Of a DNA stretch of 64,000 bases, positions 8,490 through 17,838 are shown in pieces. The translations under genes and the position numbers were made by a program. The notes under the pieces were generated by a model. That model searched no databases. It had not been told where the DNA came from and saw only the letters and a program-made list of their open reading frames with translations. Position 1 is the stretch's first letter. Each line of letters opens with the position of its first letter. Origin of the DNA: Chengkuizengella sp. SCS-71B (GTDB taxonomy: Bacteria; Bacillota; Bacilli; Paenibacillales; KCTC-33759); assembly GCF_040100845.1 (NCBI RefSeq), contig NZ_JAZHSH010000001.1, forward strand, positions 434,001 through 498,000. The letters run 5' to 3'.

Positions 8490-8699
8490 TTAAGGTTTTT
8501 TTGAAGCGATGACTAGAATTTCTAGAACTTCCTCATCTATGTTTAAGCGCCCTTCTACCATTTCATACTCATTATCCTTCACTGTAATGTAATTTGCATG
8601 CTCCAATGATTTAAGAAGAGGCTCGCTCCAAGACCGTTCATCTAATTTACTCAATTCTCCACTTTCTAGTTTTTCGTATATAATCACGCGTGTACCCAA
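8490..8699 (-). CDS. small hypothetical protein, first gene of ATP-grasp cluster
   Basis: A 69-aa cytoplasmic protein with no recognised family. It looks like a compact alpha/beta domain (RVIIYEKLESGEL, WSEPLLKSLEHANYITV, LEILVIASKKP). The start is TTG at 8699, 8 bases after AAGGAGGTG, a near-perfect ribosome site. It lies 15 bases upstream of the secreted protein and is probably the first gene of the minus-strand operon. It may be a positional counterpart of the small first gene of yjf-type operons; similarity was not established. Confidence 0.65.
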   Translation of the reverse strand: MGTRVIIYEKLESGELSKLDERSWSEPLLKSLEHANYITVKDNEYEMVEGRLNIDEEVLEILVIASKKP

Positions 8700-9096
8700 T
8701 CTTTCTTCACCTCCTTAAATAACATACCATATTCTCATCTAATCCACACTTGATATACCCCAAAAAGTGAACTTTTTCTATCATGTTTGTCCCCAGCTCT
8801 TAAACCGGTGCCTATATCGTCAAAACAGGACGTTTTGATGCAGACATTTGTCACAGGACGTGATAATAATTTAGTCTGCCCACATGGATGTGGTGGGGTC
8901 TTAGTTGGCTAATACTTCTCGGGGATCCAGTAAAACATTGCTTCTACAGGTTCAAGCCGCATACTTATTATTACGACACAGACACAAAACGGTTTCAATG
9001 GTAAATGTTGAATTTCACTCACTTTTCAATTGCAGTTCTAATCTAGTATTTGTCCACATATGATAGTGTTAGTTTTGGATTATCGGAGGGAAGTGC
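8700..9096. other. intergenic region between divergent units
   Basis: Contains the divergent promoters of the ATP-grasp cluster and spoIID, which were not resolved. A GCCCACATGGATGTGGT palindrome-like segment lies at 8878-8894. No gene is supported. Confidence 0.4.
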
Positions 9097-10116
9097 ATGA
9101 AAACTCATCGCTTTATTTTGTGGTTTGCTTTGTGGGCGGGTTTGCTTTTGTTTGCTAGTTTCATTATTCCTGCCATTCTAGTAAATGAAAAAGAAGAGAA
9201 TTTCAACATGACGAGTACACAAGATGAATTGAAGAATGGAATCATAGAACAAGAAAATCCAATATATGTGCCCATTTATATGACAAATGAGAAGAAGATT
9301 GAAGTGCTTCCACTTGAGACCTACGTTAGAGGAGTGATTGCTGCTGAAATGCCCATTGAATTTGAGCTTGAAGCCTTAAAAGCACAAGCGATTGCAGCCA
9401 GAACTTATATTTTTAGAAGAATGGTAGATCAGGATTTTAGCAATGTGCCTGTTGAAGGGGCTTATGTCACAGACACAGTTTCACATCAGGTATATTTATC
9501 TGAGGATAAGCTGATACAAAAATGGACGGGAGATCTTTATGAGAAGAATATGGAGAAAATTAATCGAGCGGTTTACGAAACGAGAGGTCTTGTAGTCACT
9601 TATGATGATCATCCAATAAACTCCACTTTTTTTTCTACTAGTAATGGTTATACAGAAAATTCTGAAGATTATTGGAATGTAGAGCTTCCTTATTTACGTA
9701 GTGTAGAAAGTCCATGGGATGCAGAGATTTCACCTAAGTTTAAAAATACGTTAGTATTATCCTCTAATCAGTTTTTTAACAAATTAAAAATTAATCCCGC
9801 TCAAAGGGCATCTACAGGTCAATCGTTGTTTAAAATATTAGAATGGTCAGAAGGACATAGAATTAAAAAAATAGCGATTGGTGATGTGATTTTAACAGGT
9901 AGAGAAGTCAGAGAGAGATTAGGTCTTTCATCTTCACAATTTGAAATGGTAATGGTAGACAACCAAGTTCAAATCACTTCATACGGTTATGGACACGGGG
10001 TTGGAATGAGTCAATGGGGAGCCAATGGAATGGCTATGGAAGGCAGTACTGCAGAAGAAATTTTATTATATTATTATCAAGGAATTGAGGTTAAGAGAGT
10101 GAATCCAACTCTTTGA
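9097..10116 (+). CDS. spoIID: stage II sporulation protein D
   Basis: SpoIID is a lytic transglycosylase of the DMP engulfment machine that remodels septal peptidoglycan. Seen: one N-terminal transmembrane helix (residues 7-30), then the SpoIID domain with ETYVRGVIAAEMPIEFE, LKAQAIAARTYI containing the expected Ala-rich motif, and the C-terminal YGYGHGVGMSQWGANGMA signature. The Glu in AAEMP is the family's catalytic acid. At 339 aa it is normal length. The ATG follows CGGAGGGAAG. It lies upstream of spoIIQ, spoIIID and mbl as in B. subtilis. Confidence 0.97.
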   Translation: MKTHRFILWFALWAGLLLFASFIIPAILVNEKEENFNMTSTQDELKNGIIEQENPIYVPIYMTNEKKIEVLPLETYVRGVIAAEMPIEFELEALKAQAIAARTYIFRRMVDQDFSNVPVEGAYVTDTVSHQVYLSEDKLIQKWTGDLYEKNMEKINRAVYETRGLVVTYDDHPINSTFFSTSNGYTENSEDYWNVELPYLRSVESPWDAEISPKFKNTLVLSSNQFFNKLKINPAQRASTGQSLFKILEWSEGHRIKKIAIGDVILTGREVRERLGLSSSQFEMVMVDNQVQITSYGYGHGVGMSQWGANGMAMEGSTAEEILLYYYQGIEVKRVNPTL

Positions 10117-10188
10117 TATAAAAAATCTAGTAAACACAGGTATAAAAGTATATCATCTGGCAACAATGATTGCTGAGGTGATGTATCT

Positions 10189-10914
10189 ATGAATGATAAT
10201 AAAAAAGAGAATCAGCATGAACAAACTCCTGAAAATAAAGAGGGAGCTACAAATGTTCAAGCTGGATCATGGAAAAGGTTTTTCGGTAAGAAATGGGTAT
10301 TTCCGGCTATGTATTTGGCAGCGGTTGTTTTAATTGTTAGTTTCATGGTCTATTTTCAAAGCAATGATCAAACTAGTTTAACAGATCCAGAGTTAGGATT
10401 AGAAGTTTCTGATGAAATGAACAATTCGTCTGATTCAGAATTAGATGTCCCAGTTACTGTATCCGCAGAATCTATTGCATGGCCAGTAGATAACAGAGAT
10501 GATTTAGAAATTATTCGTCATTTTTATGATGAGAATGGCGACAATGAAAGCAAACAAGCTGCGGTTGTTGAGTTTGATGGGACGATGACTCCAAGTATAG
10601 GGATTTCACTATCACATCCTGATGATGAAACTTTTGATGTATTAGCAGCTTTAAGTGGGAAAGTTACTAGAATTGAAAAAATTCCAGTTGCAGGAAATAT
10701 AGTAGAAATTATGCATGAAGATGGTTTGAAAACTGTATATCAAAGTTTAACTGAAATACAGGTTGAGATGGATCAAGAAGTGCAACAAGGAGATAAAATA
10801 GCAGAAGCAGGAACAAACGAGCTTGATAAAGAGTTCGGCGTTCATCTTGATTTTGAGATTTATCAAAATGGCGAAGCAGTAAATCCAGAACAACTTATCC
10901 AAAGCAATGAATAA
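10189..10914 (+). CDS. spoIIQ: SpoIIQ-like degenerate M23 peptidase
   Basis: A forespore membrane protein that docks with SpoIIIAH in the channel between forespore and mother cell. Seen: a charged N-terminus, one transmembrane helix (about residues 37-57), then a LytM/M23 domain from about residue 95. The zinc motifs are degenerate: the first reads SLSHPDDETFDV and the second reads GVHLDFEIYQNG, with HLD in place of HLH. B. subtilis SpoIIQ is also catalytically dead. Its place right after spoIID and before spoIIID supports the name. It ends 50 bases before a strong terminator. Confidence 0.88.
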   Translation: MNDNKKENQHEQTPENKEGATNVQAGSWKRFFGKKWVFPAMYLAAVVLIVSFMVYFQSNDQTSLTDPELGLEVSDEMNNSSDSELDVPVTVSAESIAWPVDNRDDLEIIRHFYDENGDNESKQAAVVEFDGTMTPSIGISLSHPDDETFDVLAALSGKVTRIEKIPVAGNIVEIMHEDGLKTVYQSLTEIQVEMDQEVQQGDKIAEAGTNELDKEFGVHLDFEIYQNGEAVNPEQLIQSNE

Positions 10915-10966
10915 CATTTAAGATTAAGGGTTTTATTGAAAAATAATTTTCCATGAAAAATTGTAA

Positions 10967-10999
10967 ATCCCATTTTATTATAAATGGGATTTTTTTTGC
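10967..10999 (+). terminator. rho-independent terminator after spoIIQ
   Basis: AAATCCCATTT and AAATGGGATTT form a near-perfect stem with a 6-base loop, followed by eight T residues. Confidence 0.88.
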
Positions 11000-11211
11000 T
11001 TTTAATGACGTCCATGTGGGCAGGCATAAAATTTTGTTGCATTGTTAATTTTTAAATATTTTTATCCAATACGTCCCGTTTTAATCAACTTGAGCCACTA
11101 AAATAATCCTGTTTTGTAAATTTAACTGCTTGTCATGCTTGTATTCAAAGAATATCTAAGTTATCCCCTCATATAATGTACCAAACTAGTTCGAGTAGGG
11201 AGGCGAGGGGA

Positions 11212-11484
11212 GTGCACGATTACATCAAAGAGCGAACCATTAAAATTGGTCGTTGCATTGTGGAAACCAAGAAAACGGTTCGTACGATAGCGAAGGAATT
11301 TGGAGTATCAAAAAGTACGGTGCACAAGGATTTGACAGAAAGACTGCCCGAAATTAACCCGGATTTGGCCAACCAAGTAAAAGAAATTTTAGAGTACCAC
11401 AAATCAGTTCGCCATTTAAGAGGAGGTGAAGCCACAAAGATCAAATACAAAAAAAATAAAACAAAATCCGCCTCACCTTCATAG
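11212..11484 (+). CDS. spoIIID: sporulation transcription factor SpoIIID
   Basis: A small mother-cell DNA-binding regulator acting with sigma-E and sigma-K. The helix-turn-helix reads TVRTIAKEFGVSKSTVHKDL (residues 23-42), and the basic tail includes SVRHLRGGEATKIKYKK; both are nearly identical to the B. subtilis protein as I recall it. The start is GTG 11212 (VHDYIKERT), 90 aa, preceded by GGGAGGCGAGGGG; a longer frame from 11176 has no matching family sequence. It is followed by mbl, the conserved order. Confidence 0.96.
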   Translation: MHDYIKERTIKIGRCIVETKKTVRTIAKEFGVSKSTVHKDLTERLPEINPDLANQVKEILEYHKSVRHLRGGEATKIKYKKNKTKSASPS

Positions 11485-11677
11485 AAAATTACCCGAAAAT
11501 AAAAAATTTTATTAAAAATGAGAAACTTGCAGGAATTATATGGATCTATATAGAAAAAAATAAATAATAATTCAAAATAATGATTGTGTCTTTACATGAT
11601 TTTTCAAAATTGTAATTTTATTTACTAATTCATTATAAAAATCTTTGAACTAATTCTATAGGGGGAAAAAACTATCT

Positions 11678-12679
11678 ATGTTCAATAAAGATATCGGTAT
11701 AGATCTAGGAACTGCAAATGTTCTCATTCATGTTAAGGGGCGTGGCGTTGTTTTAAATGAGCCTTCAGTTGTGGCTGTACAAAGTGAAACAAAAAAAGTG
11801 ATTGAAGTGGGGGAGCCTGCCAGGAAAATGGTAGGTAGAACCCCAGGTAATATTATTGCCATCCGACCTTTAAAAGATGGTGTTATCGCTGATTTTGAAA
11901 TTACAGAGGTTATGCTTAAAGGTTTCATTTCTAGAGTTGGAGGTAGAAAGTGGTATAGCCATCCTCGGATTTTGATTTGTGCACCAACCAACATTACTTC
12001 TGTTGAACAAAAAGCCATTCGAGAAGCAGCACAACGTAGCGGAGCTAAGGATGTTTTTCTTGAGGAAGAGCCTAAAGCAGCAGCTATTGGTGCTGGTATG
12101 GATATTTTCCAGCCTAGTGGAAACATGGTAGTGGATATTGGAGGAGGAACAACAGATATTGCCGTTTTGTCTATGGGAGATGTTGTTGCTTCTTCTTCTC
12201 TAAAAGTTGCAGGAGATAAACTGGATATTGCGATCATGAAGTATGTTAAGGATAAATATAAAATATTAATTGGGGAACGTACTGCGGAAGATGTGAAGGT
12301 GAAAATAGGCACCTTAGATCCTGAGCGAAGCAACGATGAGATGGATATTCGCGGTAGGGACTTAGTAAGTGGGCTGCCGCTAACGGTAACGATCACAGCA
12401 AAAGAAGTAAAGGAAGCCTTGTGGGATCCGGTTACATCGGTCGTACTCTCTGCAAAAAATGTTTTGGAAAAAACACCACCTGAATTGGCAGCGGACATTA
12501 TTGATCGGGGTATTATTCTAACTGGTGGCGGTGCTATGCTTCATGGATTAGATATATTAATGGCAGAAGAGCTAAAAGTACCTGTATTAATTGCGGAAGA
12601 CCCAATGGGGTGTGTAGTAAAAGGGACTGGAATTATGCTGGACAACCTTGACAAAATGTCAAAAAGAAAATTAGGATAA
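11678..12679 (+). CDS. mbl: MreB-like rod-shape protein Mbl
   Basis: An actin-like ATPase that guides cell-wall synthesis along the cell cylinder. Seen: phosphate-1 motif IGIDLGTANVLIHVKGRGVV, phosphate-2 motif MVVDIGGGTTDIAVLSMG, and adenosine motif IILTGGGAMLHGLD. At 333 aa it has the family length. MreB and Mbl are close paralogues; the position directly after spoIIID and before flhO identifies this as Mbl. Confidence 0.95.
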   Translation: MFNKDIGIDLGTANVLIHVKGRGVVLNEPSVVAVQSETKKVIEVGEPARKMVGRTPGNIIAIRPLKDGVIADFEITEVMLKGFISRVGGRKWYSHPRILICAPTNITSVEQKAIREAAQRSGAKDVFLEEEPKAAAIGAGMDIFQPSGNMVVDIGGGTTDIAVLSMGDVVASSSLKVAGDKLDIAIMKYVKDKYKILIGERTAEDVKVKIGTLDPERSNDEMDIRGRDLVSGLPLTVTITAKEVKEALWDPVTSVVLSAKNVLEKTPPELAADIIDRGIILTGGGAMLHGLDILMAEELKVPVLIAEDPMGCVVKGTGIMLDNLDKMSKRKLG

Positions 12680-12703
12680 GATATATGACAGGAGCTAAAG
12701 TAT

Positions 12704-13636
12704 ATGATTAAAGGACTATACACAGCAACCGCAGGCATGCTTACACAGCAGAAAAGACATGATACAATAACGAATAATGTATCTAATATAAATACACCAG
12801 GGTTTAAAGAAGCCGTACCGATCTCTCGTTCTTTTCCAGAGATTTATATTTCTATGATTCAAAAAGGCACATCGAGTGAAGTCGGCAGCTTACATTCTGG
12901 AGTCATGATCGAAGAAACGGTGAATGTATTTACACCTGGACAAATCATAGAAACGAACCGTGCTGAAGATTTAATGATAAGTTCAAACCTTCAACCTGTT
13001 GATGAAAATGGGAATCCATATACGGATGAGAATGGGGAATTATTAGAAATTCAGTTTGATACCTTTGGCAAAGGGATAACACTTGACGGGGAAGAAGTGT
13101 ATCAGCCAGAAGTTTTCTTTACATTGTGGAACGCTGATGAGGAGCCGAGATACATACAGAATGTTAAGTTATTTATAAACGATCAAAAACAATTGATGAC
13201 AGAAGAAGGTTTTCTTTTTTTAGGTCAGGATGAACAACCGATCACTTTATTCGACGATGATCTTTCTCTCCAGCAAATTCAAATACAAAAAAACGGTCAA
13301 CTGTTATATAATGGGGAAGAGGTCACGGATATAACAGGGAAACCCATCGCTTTACTTTTTTCTAAAGTTAACAATCCACACCATATGGCTCGTGAGGGAA
13401 ATGGTGTTTATGCAATTACAGATGAAGAGAAGGCTTCTGTTACAATCTTGGATGGTTTAGAAGATCAACCTATTCAAGTATTACAAGGATTTATTGAAGG
13501 ATCTAATGTAGATGCAGCACAATCGATGGTTGATTTAACCAGTGCAATGAGAATATATGAAGCGAATCAGCAAGTGATTAAGATGTTAGACGACACGCTT
13601 AGTAAAACTGTAAACGAAATTGGACGAGTGCAGTAA
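12704..13636 (+). CDS. flhO: flagellar rod/hook-basal body protein FlhO
   Basis: A distal rod protein of the FlgF/FlgG family. Seen: N-terminal MIKGLYTATAGMLTQQKRHD with the flagellar rod motif NNVSNINTPGFKE, a C-terminal VLQGFIEGSNVDAAQSMVDL region, and an IYEANQQVIKMLDDT helix for coiled-coil assembly. The central acidic insertion (about residues 95-200) is the usual variable domain. At 310 aa it is slightly longer than typical FlhO. It is followed after 19 bases by flhP, with which it forms the rod-completing pair. The cell is therefore probably motile. Confidence 0.94.
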   Translation: MIKGLYTATAGMLTQQKRHDTITNNVSNINTPGFKEAVPISRSFPEIYISMIQKGTSSEVGSLHSGVMIEETVNVFTPGQIIETNRAEDLMISSNLQPVDENGNPYTDENGELLEIQFDTFGKGITLDGEEVYQPEVFFTLWNADEEPRYIQNVKLFINDQKQLMTEEGFLFLGQDEQPITLFDDDLSLQQIQIQKNGQLLYNGEEVTDITGKPIALLFSKVNNPHHMAREGNGVYAITDEEKASVTILDGLEDQPIQVLQGFIEGSNVDAAQSMVDLTSAMRIYEANQQVIKMLDDTLSKTVNEIGRVQ

Positions 13637-13655
13637 CCAACCTGAGGTGAAATGA

Positions 13656-14522
13656 ATGAATAAATCCATGATGAACGCCATGGTTTCCATGCAAGCTTTA
13701 CAACAAAAACTAAATATTCAATCTCATAATGTCGCGAACATTAATACGACGGGATATAAGAAATTAGAAGCCTCCTTTCAAGACCTTTTAACAACAAGAG
13801 TAAATCAAGTGAATGAGTTTAGTTTAGAAGGTAGAAAGTCTTCCTTGGGTGTACAAGAGGGAGTAGGAATTAGAATGTCTAACCCATACCTCAAGACAGA
13901 ACAGGGAACAGTGACCAATACAAAGATATCAACCGATTTGGCGATCCAAGGTGATGGTTTTTTTGAAGTTGGCACATTGGATGGCGAAGATCGTTTGTTT
14001 ACTCGCAATGGTTCTTTCCAATTGGTACCTTCTTCAAATGATCTAGATGAACTATATTTAGCAACAAGTCAAGGGCAGTTCGTGAAGAATAGTGAAAATG
14101 AACCCATTTCCATTCCTGTTAATCATGACATTAACATCGATGATATGGGAAATGTTTTTGCATATAATCAGTCTAACCCTGGTGAAGCGCCTTTAGAGTT
14201 GGGGCAGTTAAAAATCGTTCGTGTTTTATCACCACAGTATTTACAGCCAGTGGGTAACAGTTTGTATACACTTAACGAGGACAGATTGACGGACCCTAGT
14301 TTAGTTCAGGAAATTGATTTAAACGAAAATAGCGATTTTACCACGAATCCTGATGATAAAATTAATATACGAATACTTCAAGGGTATTTGGAACAATCAA
14401 ATGTAAACTTATCGGAAGAAATTACAGAAATGATGGTTACACAAAGGGCATTTCAGTTAACTTCCAAAGCATATAGTAATGCTGAGACAATGATGAAGCT
14501 AGCAGCAAATCTAAGATCTTAA
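13656..14522 (+). CDS. flhP: flagellar rod/hook-basal body protein FlhP
   Basis: Second FlgG-type rod protein. The N-terminus has SHNVANINTTGYKK, and the C-terminus has ILQGYLEQSNVNLSEEITEMM followed by QRAFQLTSKAYSNAETMM. The middle contains the shared ISTDLAIQGDGFFEV block. At 288 aa it is within the family range. It lies directly downstream of flhO, with GAGGTGA before the ATG. Confidence 0.94.
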   Translation: MNKSMMNAMVSMQALQQKLNIQSHNVANINTTGYKKLEASFQDLLTTRVNQVNEFSLEGRKSSLGVQEGVGIRMSNPYLKTEQGTVTNTKISTDLAIQGDGFFEVGTLDGEDRLFTRNGSFQLVPSSNDLDELYLATSQGQFVKNSENEPISIPVNHDINIDDMGNVFAYNQSNPGEAPLELGQLKIVRVLSPQYLQPVGNSLYTLNEDRLTDPSLVQEIDLNENSDFTTNPDDKINIRILQGYLEQSNVNLSEEITEMMVTQRAFQLTSKAYSNAETMMKLAANLRS

Positions 14523-14609
14523 ATATAACAATAGGGAGTTGAAAATCCGTTGGATGAGCGTAATCATCATGAAAAGTGATCGCGAAACATCTGTAATGCG
14601 GCTAATGTT

Positions 14610-14846
14610 ATGGATACAAATGCAAATGCAACGAAAACAGCTAAAAAAAAGAAAAAAACTTCACAAAAACCGGCAAAAACAACATTAAAAATTTTAAGGT
14701 TTTTTCTTGTTCCTGTTTTATGTATCATTACACTCTATGTCGGTGTTATAATCGGTTATGTTATACTTGGCGGTGAATCAGCTTCAGATGTTTTGGATGT
14801 CCAAACATGGAAACATTTAATTAGTTTGATTTTTGCAGATCGATAA
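14610..14846 (+). CDS. EpuA-type small membrane protein
   Basis: A 78-aa protein with a Lys-rich N-terminus and one transmembrane helix (about residues 32-53, FFLVPVLCIITLYVGVIIGYVI). It belongs to the EpuA group, often labelled RNA polymerase subunit beta in databases although the function is unproven. The annotated ATG 14610 has no clear ribosome site. A better-placed TTG at 14550 (GGGAG about 11 bases upstream) is in the same frame but is separated by a TGA at 14577. Either this is a short leader, or the N-terminus has suffered a nonsense change, or the TGA is a sequencing error. Confidence 0.65.
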   Translation: MDTNANATKTAKKKKKTSQKPAKTTLKILRFFLVPVLCIITLYVGVIIGYVILGGESASDVLDVQTWKHLISLIFADR

Positions 14847-14862
14847 AATAAAAAAATATAAT

Positions 14863-14887
14863 AAACTCCCATCAGGGAGTTTTCTTT
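14863..14887 (+). terminator. rho-independent terminator
   Basis: AAACTCCC and GGGAGTTT flank a short loop and are followed by TCTTTTCTT. It ends the flagellar/EpuA unit. Confidence 0.8.
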
Positions 14888-14934
14888 TCTTCTTCTGCTC
14901 GGTATAATGAATAGGGATGGTAGGAGGGATTCAA

Positions 14935-15459
14935 ATGAATCTACCTAATTTGATTACGTTGTTTCGTTTTACTCTCATTCCAGTCTACTTAATTTTCTTT
15001 ATTAACGATAAAATGATGATTGCCTTTCTTGTTGTTGTGGCTGCCATTTTAAGTGATATTTTAGATGGATATATTGCTCGAAAAAGAGAGATGGTAACAG
15101 AAGTAGGAATCATGTTAGATCCACTAGCAGATAAATTAATGATGGTTACTGTATTCGTTTCTCTCTTGTATGAACAGCTTATACCATGGCAAGCAGCGAT
15201 AGCCATATTTTTGAGGGATATAGGAATGGTGATTGGCGGTTTTTTTTATCATTTCCAAGGAAAAAAAACCGTACCTGCTAATGTTATGGGAAAGCTGACA
15301 ACGATTTTATATTACTCCGCCATTTTTTTTATTATACTCAACTTAAAATTTTCCGTATCTTTTCTGTGGATCGTCATCATTTTTTCGTTTATAACTTCGA
15401 TTATTTATATATTTCAGTTTAAGTCACTAAATCAGAATATACCCAAGAAAGCGAATTAA
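14935..15459 (+). CDS. CDP-alcohol phosphatidyltransferase (PgsA-like)
   Basis: A membrane enzyme that transfers a phosphatidyl group from CDP-diacylglycerol to an alcohol such as glycerol 3-phosphate. Seen: the metal-binding signature SDILDGYIARKREMVTEVG followed by MLDPLADKL, giving the D-x2-D-G-x2-A-R-x8-G-x3-D-x3-D pattern, and four or five hydrophobic segments. At 174 aa it fits PgsA. The start MNLPNLITLFR at 14935 follows GGAGGGAT; the six upstream codons carry that ribosome site. A second pgsA elsewhere is common, so the specific alcohol is uncertain. Confidence 0.9.
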   Translation: MNLPNLITLFRFTLIPVYLIFFINDKMMIAFLVVVAAILSDILDGYIARKREMVTEVGIMLDPLADKLMMVTVFVSLLYEQLIPWQAAIAIFLRDIGMVIGGFFYHFQGKKTVPANVMGKLTTILYYSAIFFIILNLKFSVSFLWIVIIFSFITSIIYIFQFKSLNQNIPKKAN

Positions 15460-15475
15460 AGTTTTAAAGGATAAA

Positions 15476-15520
15476 GAGCATATTTACAATCGCATTTGGC
15501 TGCGCTTTATAAATATGCTC
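15476..15520. other. inverted repeat before fabZ
   Basis: GAGCATATTTA at 15476 pairs with TAAATATGCTC ending at 15520 across a loop of about 22 bases. There is no T tract, so it is a weak or factor-dependent terminator or another RNA structure. Confidence 0.5.
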
Positions 15521-15632
15521 AAATTATATCAACCTTCACTACTGCAGATCATGAAGGGGATCATATCTAGTTTCACATTTCTTAACCATTTTTATACATG
15601 GACTAGACTTAATAATGGAGGGCAATATTAAT

Positions 15633-16088
15633 ATGTTAGATATCAATCAAATTCAACAAATAATTCCTCATCGTTATCCATTTCTATTAGTGGATCGTAT
15701 TTTAGAAGTACAAGAAGGCAAAAAAGCGATAGGGATTAAAAATGTCACGATGAACGAACCTTTTTTCGAAGGTCATTTTCCTGATTATCCAGTCATGCCA
15801 GGTGTATTAATTACTGAAGCATTAGCTCAAGTAGGTGCCGTAGCAATTTTGAAAATGGAAGAAAACCAAGGGAAGATCGGTTTCTTAGCAGGTCTAGATA
15901 AATTTCGTTTTCGTGGTCAAGTGACACCAGGTGATACACTGCGACTTGAAGTAGAAATTATCCGCGCTAAAGGCAGCATTGGTAAAGGGAAAGCAATTGC
16001 TTCCGTAGATGGAAAAACCGTTGCTGAAGGGGAGATTATGTTTGCGATCTCAAACCCTGAACCAGCTGGCGAAGGAGACAACGAATGA
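15633..16088 (+). CDS. fabZ: 3-hydroxyacyl-ACP dehydratase FabZ
   Basis: Dehydrates beta-hydroxyacyl-ACP in fatty-acid synthesis. The hot-dog fold active site is visible: [11 protein letters not shown] supplies the catalytic His and [21 protein letters not shown] supplies the catalytic Glu. At 151 aa from ATG 15633 it has the family length; GGAGGG lies 10 bases upstream. An in-frame ATG at 15615 would lie before that ribosome site. The stop overlaps the phosphoglucomutase start by 4 bases (ATGA). Confidence 0.96.
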   Translation: MLDINQIQQIIPHRYPFLLVDRILEVQEGKKAIGIKNVTMNEPFFEGHFPDYPVMPGVLITEALAQVGAVAILKMEENQGKIGFLAGLDKFRFRGQVTPGDTLRLEVEIIRAKGSIGKGKAIASVDGKTVAEGEIMFAISNPEPAGEGDNE

Positions 16089-17821
16089 GCTCAGATCAAG
16101 GGTTAGAAAAAAAGGCCATTGAAAATTATAAATCATGGTTACAGGATCCATTGATCACAGAAGAGACTAAACAGGAATTACACAGTATTGAAAATGATCC
16201 TAAGGAAATTGAAGATCGTTTTTATAAGGATTTAGAATTTGGTACAGGCGGTTTAAGAGGTGTCATTGGAGCAGGCACTAATCGTATGAATATTTATACT
16301 GTGGGTAAAGCTACACAAGGACTGGCTCAATTCATATTAGAATCACAATCAGAAAATGCTGATCAAGAAAAATCAGCAGTGATTGCTTATGATTCTAGAC
16401 ATCAATCTCCAGAGTTTGCTTTAGAAGCAGCGCTTGTATTAGCAGGCAATGGCATTAAAGCGTATTTATATGAGTCTTTAAGAACTACTCCTGAGCTGTC
16501 TTTTGCCGTGCGTGAATTAAAGGCAGCCGCAGGAATTGTGATTACAGCAAGTCACAACCCTCCAGAATATAACGGATATAAAGCGTATGGATCAGATGGA
16601 GGACAGCTGATACCAGATGATGCGCAAAAAGTCATTCATCACATCCGTCAAATCGATTCTCTTGATCAAGTAAAAAAGAGTTCAAAGGATGAGGCTGAAA
16701 AGGATCAATTGTTAGTTGCTATCGGAAAAGAAATGGATGAAAAATATATACAAGCTATTACTTCTGTAAGTTTAAATACAAATACCATTAAACAAATGTC
16801 TGAACCGTTGAAGGTGGTATACACGCCTTTACATGGTACAGGTAATATTCCAGTAAGAGAAGTATTAAAACAAATTGGTATCACAGAAGTACACGTTGTG
16901 AAAGAACAAGAATTGCCTGATCCTAACTTTTCGACCGTAAAATCACCGAATCCAGAGGAAAAGGACGCATTTGCATTAGCGATCCAAAAAGCAGATGAGA
17001 TTCAAGCAGACATTATCGTAGGAACAGATCCAGATTGTGATCGTATGGGTGCGGTTGTGAAAAACAAACAAGGTACATATGAAGTGTTGACGGGTAATCA
17101 AGCAGGTGCACTTATTTTAAACTATCTTTTAAGTCATTTAAAAGAACAAGGCAAACTTCCCAATAACGGTGTTTTAATCAAAACGATTGTTACGAGTGAA
17201 TTAGGGGAGAAAATTGCAAGCCACTACGGATTAGAAACATTAAATACATTAACAGGATTTAAATATATTGGTGAGAAAATGACCCAGTTTGAAAAAACGG
17301 GAGAAGCAACCTATGTATTTGGGTTTGAGGAGAGTTATGGTTACTTAGCAGGCACATATGCGCGTGATAAAGATGCAGTTGTTGCATCTATGTTAATTTG
17401 TGAAGCAGCCGCTTATTATAAATCACAAGGTAAAAAATTATATGATGTTCTATTAGAACTCTATGAACAATTCGGTACATTTTTAGAGGTCGTGCATTCC
17501 AGGACGCTAAAAGGTAAGGCTGGGGTGGAGCAAATTCAAAGGATTATGAATAATTGGAGAACAAGTCCACCGCAACAATTGATGAATACCTCTGTAACTG
17601 AAGTTTTAGATTATGGAAAAGGATTAGATGAATTACCGAAAGAAAATGTATTGAAATATAAATTAGCAGATGGATCTTGGTTTTGTTTGAGACCTTCTGG
17701 AACAGAGCCCAAAATAAAAGTGTATATCGCAGTAAACAGACAGTCAAAAGTAGAAGCACAGGTCGTTTTAGAACAGTTGTCCCAAGTCATCATGAATAAA
17801 GTAGACGAAAATAAGGGTTAG
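16085..17821 (+). CDS. pgcA: phosphoglucomutase/phosphomannomutase
   Basis: An alpha-D-phosphohexomutase interconverting hexose 1- and 6-phosphates, feeding UDP-sugar and wall-polymer synthesis. Seen: catalytic phosphoserine loop [13 protein letters not shown], metal loop [10 protein letters not shown], sugar-binding loop [11 protein letters not shown] and phosphate-binding loop [13 protein letters not shown]. At 578 aa it matches B. subtilis PgcA. It is translationally coupled to fabZ and precedes genes for wall polymer synthesis, which fits a supply role. Confidence 0.94.
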   Translation: MSSDQGLEKKAIENYKSWLQDPLITEETKQELHSIENDPKEIEDRFYKDLEFGTGGLRGVIGAGTNRMNIYTVGKATQGLAQFILESQSENADQEKSAVIAYDSRHQSPEFALEAALVLAGNGIKAYLYESLRTTPELSFAVRELKAAAGIVITASHNPPEYNGYKAYGSDGGQLIPDDAQKVIHHIRQIDSLDQVKKSSKDEAEKDQLLVAIGKEMDEKYIQAITSVSLNTNTIKQMSEPLKVVYTPLHGTGNIPVREVLKQIGITEVHVVKEQELPDPNFSTVKSPNPEEKDAFALAIQKADEIQADIIVGTDPDCDRMGAVVKNKQGTYEVLTGNQAGALILNYLLSHLKEQGKLPNNGVLIKTIVTSELGEKIASHYGLETLNTLTGFKYIGEKMTQFEKTGEATYVFGFEESYGYLAGTYARDKDAVVASMLICEAAAYYKSQGKKLYDVLLELYEQFGTFLEVVHSRTLKGKAGVEQIQRIMNNWRTSPPQQLMNTSVTEVLDYGKGLDELPKENVLKYKLADGSWFCLRPSGTEPKIKVYIAVNRQSKVEAQVVLEQLSQVIMNKVDENKG

Positions 17822-17838
17822 AAAGGGAGATGAACTCA

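Noticed and set aside
8822..8894. Repeat shared with 1-80 and 11005-11025
   Set aside because: Only short words such as GGAYGTTTTGATG and CCCACANGGATGTGG are shared, in different order; too weak to call a family.
11728..12498. 256-codon minus-strand frame across mbl
   Set aside because: It is the antisense shadow of the highly conserved mbl gene.
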